Positions 6,453-8,372 of a DNA stretch of 8,372 nucleotides are shown here, piece after piece. Numbering within the stretch: position 1 is the stretch's first letter; every line of letters begins with the position of its first letter. Under the pieces are notes generated by a model. It saw nothing but the letters and a program-made list of their open reading frames with translations. It was not told the origin of the DNA and did not search any database. Made by a program: the position numbers and the translations under genes. The stretch lies in contig JAEDML010000052.1 of NCBI GenBank assembly GCA_016303035.1, forward strand, positions 1 through 8,372. Direction: 5' to 3'. This DNA is from Clostridiaceae bacterium. GTDB lineage: Bacteria > Bacillota > Clostridia > Oscillospirales > Acutalibacteraceae.

Positions 6453-7307
6453 ATGAAAATATTTGATACGCATATACATATTAACAGCAAAAATATTGAG
6501 CAAAATTATCTTCTAGAACATATGGAAAAAGCAGGAGTTTACGGTGGTGGACTTATTTCCTGCCCACCGGAAGAAGCAACCACTGCCCTTTTAAAAATGC
6601 CTTTTAAGGAAAGGCTTGAGAATGTTTTAAAGTGGAAAAAAGGTTATGAAGGCAGACTTTTTGCTGGTCTTTGGGTTCACCCCGAAGAAAAGGATGTTTG
6701 CGCAAAAGTTCAAGAAGCTAAAAATGAGGGCATTGATTTTTTCAAGGTAATCTGTGATACTATGCCGGCATACGAAAAGCCGTGTATGGAATTATGTAGT
6801 GCAATTGAAAAAACCAACAAGCCTGTGATGTTCCATTCCGGCATATTGTACGGCGGAACGGATACTTCCCGATTTAACCGTCCTGCCTATTGGGAAAGCC
6901 TTTTAAATCTTAAAAATCTTAAGTTTTCTTTAGCGCATTGCTCTTGGCCGTGGCATGATGAATGTTTCGCAGTCTATGGTAAATTTCTGCATTATTATAA
7001 TAGCAGTAAGGGTAGTGAGATGTATCTCGACACAACACCCGGCACTCCTAAAATTTACAGAAAAGATTTATTATATAAGATTTTTAACATCGGCTATGAC
7101 ATTGAAAATAACATTATATTCGGCACAGATTCAATAGCAACGGATTATAATGTGGAGTGGGTTAAGGGTTGGATTACCCTTGACAGACAACTTATGGAAG
7201 AAATGGATGTTCCTGAAAATGTGCTCCGTAAATACTATAATGAAAACTATATGCGTTTTTTAAAATGTGAAGATATTGACCATCGTCTTCCTCAAATAAA
7301 TAAATAG
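6453..7307 (+). CDS. Amidohydrolase-2-type TIM-barrel metal-dependent hydrolase
   Basis: The 284-residue cytosolic protein has the metal-ligand layout of the amidohydrolase superfamily, closest in style to Amidohydro_2 (PF04909). DTHIHI supplies the HxH pair (H7, H9) on strand 1. FFKVICD (96-102) contains K98. MFHSG gives H128, LAHCSWPWHDE gives H162 and H168, and IIFGTDS gives the strand-8 aspartate D226. LWVHPEE (73-79) is also typical. Members hydrolyse or decarboxylate varied small molecules, so the substrate cannot be read off. Conserved H128, H162 and D226 argue for an active enzyme. AGGAG 7 nt upstream fixes the start. An acyltransferase-like gene follows after 8 bp, with its ribosome site overlapping this gene's stop codon. 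Base composition is clearly lower in GC than the genes to the left, which suggests different ancestry. A TatD-type nuclease is less likely given the motif pattern and context. Confidence 0.8.
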   Translation: MKIFDTHIHINSKNIEQNYLLEHMEKAGVYGGGLISCPPEEATTALLKMPFKERLENVLKWKKGYEGRLFAGLWVHPEEKDVCAKVQEAKNEGIDFFKVICDTMPAYEKPCMELCSAIEKTNKPVMFHSGILYGGTDTSRFNRPAYWESLLNLKNLKFSLAHCSWPWHDECFAVYGKFLHYYNSSKGSEMYLDTTPGTPKIYRKDLLYKIFNIGYDIENNIIFGTDSIATDYNVEWVKGWITLDRQLMEEMDVPENVLRKYYNENYMRFLKCEDIDHRLPQINK

Positions 7308-7315
7308 GAGAAAAT

Positions 7316-8095
7316 ATGGAGTTTTTTGTAAACGAAATTCTTGAGAATGAGGATTTGAAAAAAAAAATTATAAATTATGACCGCAAGGAAGGATCAGCGC
7401 AGGTTGCCCAAAGTATAATAAACGGTCACAGACCCAACATTGAAAAGGGGATTTTTCCTTTATGTGTGCTTGCGTACCTTGCTCCGTATGCTTTAGAATT
7501 AAACAATAAAAGAGGAATTGCAAAGGATATCACGGTTAAAACCTTAAAGGATGTCAATGTGTGGGTTGACAACTATTATAACCGCTATAGTGAACTCGGC
7601 TTAGGTGAATTTCACTGGCTTGTTAATCATTATACAGGGGATTTATTCCGCTTGGGCAGGCTACAGTTCAGGCTTGAAAAAAGCCTCGACGGCATACCGG
7701 AAGGCGAATATGCCATTGAAACACACATTCCGCAAGGCGAAGCCCTAACAGAAGAAAAATGCCTTGAATCCTTTAAATGCGCAACAACATTTTTTAAAAA
7801 ATACTTTCCGCAAACCCCTGTCAAATACTTTATGTGCGATTCTTGGCTACTCAATCCAAATTTGGCCGATATATTGAATGAGAAATCAAATATCGTAAAG
7901 TTTATGCGCCTTTGGACACCCGTTTCATTTGCATCTGATAACAGTTCACAGGCCATTGAAAGGGTTTTTGGTTTTGATTTCAAACGGGATAATATTAAAA
8001 ATGCCCCCGAAAACACCTCTCTTCAAAAAGCACTTAAAGAATACTTGCTTTCCGGCGGCGATATGGATTTGACTTTAGGCTGGCGCAAAATATGA
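7316..8095 (+). CDS. Acyltransferase-like protein with NAT_N and GNAT_C domains
   Basis: The 259-residue soluble protein resembles proteins annotated as acyltransferase domain-containing, built from an N-acyltransferase N-terminal domain (about 5-130) and a GNAT-like C-terminal domain (about 132-257). Recognisable blocks are GLGEFHWLVNHYTG (95-108) and LFRLGRLQF (110-118), then IETHIPQGEALTEEKC (134-149), FFKKYFP (159-165), FMCDSWLLNPNL (172-183), VFGFDF (217-222) and a closing LLSGGDMDLTLGW (244-256). The blocks are in the usual order and the C-terminus looks complete, while the N-terminal domain is at the short end of what I expect. No experimentally defined substrate is known to me. The ribosome site AGGAGA (7306-7311) overlaps the stop codon of the amidohydrolase gene, so the two are probably translationally coupled and act in one pathway, perhaps acylation and hydrolysis of a related compound. 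That pathway link is inference from adjacency. Confidence 0.72.
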   Translation: MEFFVNEILENEDLKKKIINYDRKEGSAQVAQSIINGHRPNIEKGIFPLCVLAYLAPYALELNNKRGIAKDITVKTLKDVNVWVDNYYNRYSELGLGEFHWLVNHYTGDLFRLGRLQFRLEKSLDGIPEGEYAIETHIPQGEALTEEKCLESFKCATTFFKKYFPQTPVKYFMCDSWLLNPNLADILNEKSNIVKFMRLWTPVSFASDNSSQAIERVFGFDFKRDNIKNAPENTSLQKALKEYLLSGGDMDLTLGWRKI

Positions 8096-8249
8096 AAGAG
8101 AAACTACAAAAAAACAACCGTCCTTACCTATACTTACATCTGCTCGCACCGTCTTTTAAAGTCACATATACTCATGCATATCCCTTGTGATATTGGATTA
8201 CATAGTCGCTTACGCGAGATTACATACCAATCCTTCAGATTAGATAAAA
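8096..8249. other. Gene-free stretch downstream of the acyltransferase gene
   Basis: This 154-bp stretch carries no supported gene on either strand. Its one clear structure is the direct repeat and palindrome at 8196-8226, described separately. A run of seven A at 8246-8252 marks the transition into the hairpin cluster. Confidence 0.55.
8196..8226. repeat. 9-bp direct repeat flanking a small palindrome
   Basis: GATTACATA occurs at 8196-8204 and again at 8218-8226, a spacing of 22 bp. Between the copies TCGC and GCGA (8206-8217) form a 4-bp inverted repeat around TTAC. The spacing is about two helical turns. It could be a protein-binding site, or a target duplication around a tiny insertion or excision scar; nothing in the sequence decides this. 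Confidence 0.4.
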
Positions 8250-8277
8250 AAAGAACGAAGTCGAAACTTCGTTCTTT
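8244..8277 (-). terminator. Rho-independent terminator for leftward transcription
   Basis: A perfect 12-bp stem AAAGAACGAAGT/ACTTCGTTCTTT (8250-8261 with 8266-8277) closes a CGAA loop. Read on the minus strand it is followed by seven T (8252-8246), the classic layout of an intrinsic terminator. On the plus strand only three T occur, so it would be weak for the acyltransferase transcript. It implies leftward transcription arriving from beyond the right edge. Confidence 0.65.
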
Positions 8278-8304
8278 GAGAGTGTCGAAAAAGTCGACAC
8301 TCTC
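8278..8304. repeat. Perfect 11-bp hairpin abutting the terminator
   Basis: GAGAGTGTCGA (8278-8288) pairs with TCGACACTCTC (8294-8304) around a 5-nt loop. It begins at the very next base after the preceding hairpin and has no T run. Two perfect adjacent hairpins without spacing suggest a structured repeat element or an RNA 3' end rather than two independent terminators. Confidence 0.6.
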
Positions 8305-8324
8305 TTGGACGGGGATTCCGTTCG

Positions 8325-8343
8325 CAAAAATCAAAGATTTTTG
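8325..8343. repeat. Third hairpin of the right-end cluster
   Basis: CAAAAATC (8325-8332) and GATTTTTG (8336-8343) form an 8-bp stem around an AAA loop. It lies 20 bp after the previous hairpin. The AT-rich stem is weak alone, but its position extends the regular series of hairpins toward the window edge, where the sequence continues as GC-richer DNA of unknown nature. Confidence 0.45.
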
Positions 8344-8372
8344 ACTGCACTCCTTTACTCTTGTGGTGCCCG

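Noticed and set aside
8134..8334. 66-codon open frame on the minus strand, open to the window edge
   Set aside because: It runs straight through three perfect hairpins, including a terminator, has no ribosome site at its internal ATG and resembles no family I know. It is better explained as translated repeat DNA.
1..8372. tRNA or rRNA genes
   Set aside because: No cloverleaf with the GGTTCGA-type T arm and no rRNA signature sequence was recognised by eye on either strand.

Overview
The window reads as chromosomal DNA from a low-to-mid GC Gram-positive anaerobe of the class Clostridia, probably a gut Oscillospiraceae/Ruminococcus-like organism. This is inferred from strong Shine-Dalgarno sites, sigma-A-type promoters, a clostridial-type galactokinase signature (GRTEVGGNHTDHQHG) and a TmcAL-type protein encoded divergently from acetate kinase. 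No rRNA or other phylogenetic marker is present, so the placement is tentative.

Left part (1-3451). A divergent promoter region (5-140) drives a SEDS-family peptidoglycan polymerase (FtsW/RodA/SpoVE type) rightward. A second gene goes leftward off the window; only its start codon and ribosome binding site are visible. The SEDS gene converges on a two-gene leftward unit, and the two sides share a bidirectional terminator. That unit is tmcAL (tRNA-Met cytidine acetate ligase) followed, 2 bp later, by a DUF4380 protein with a sugar-mutarotase-like look.

Middle part (3452-6033). A 97-bp divergent intergenic region carries a good promoter for ackA (acetate kinase). galK (galactokinase) follows 16 bp later. 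The pair forms a small central-carbon operon: ATP from acetyl phosphate, and entry of galactose into the Leloir pathway. The usual partner pta is not in the window.

Right part (6034-8372). The sequence changes character. A 419-bp gene-free, AT-rich stretch holds three closely spaced hairpins and a fragment resembling the end of an ISL3-type insertion sequence. Two AT-rich genes follow with their own promoter: an amidohydrolase-2-type TIM-barrel metal hydrolase and an acyltransferase-like NAT_N/GNAT_C protein. They lie 8 bp apart and are probably translated together. The last 277 bp contain no convincing gene but hold a 9-bp direct repeat around a small palindrome and three consecutive perfect hairpins, one of which is a strong leftward terminator. 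The hydrolase/acyltransferase pair, bracketed by hairpin-rich repeat DNA and lower in GC than the genes to its left, is the part most likely to be accessory and poorly described. Its substrate cannot be read from the sequence.
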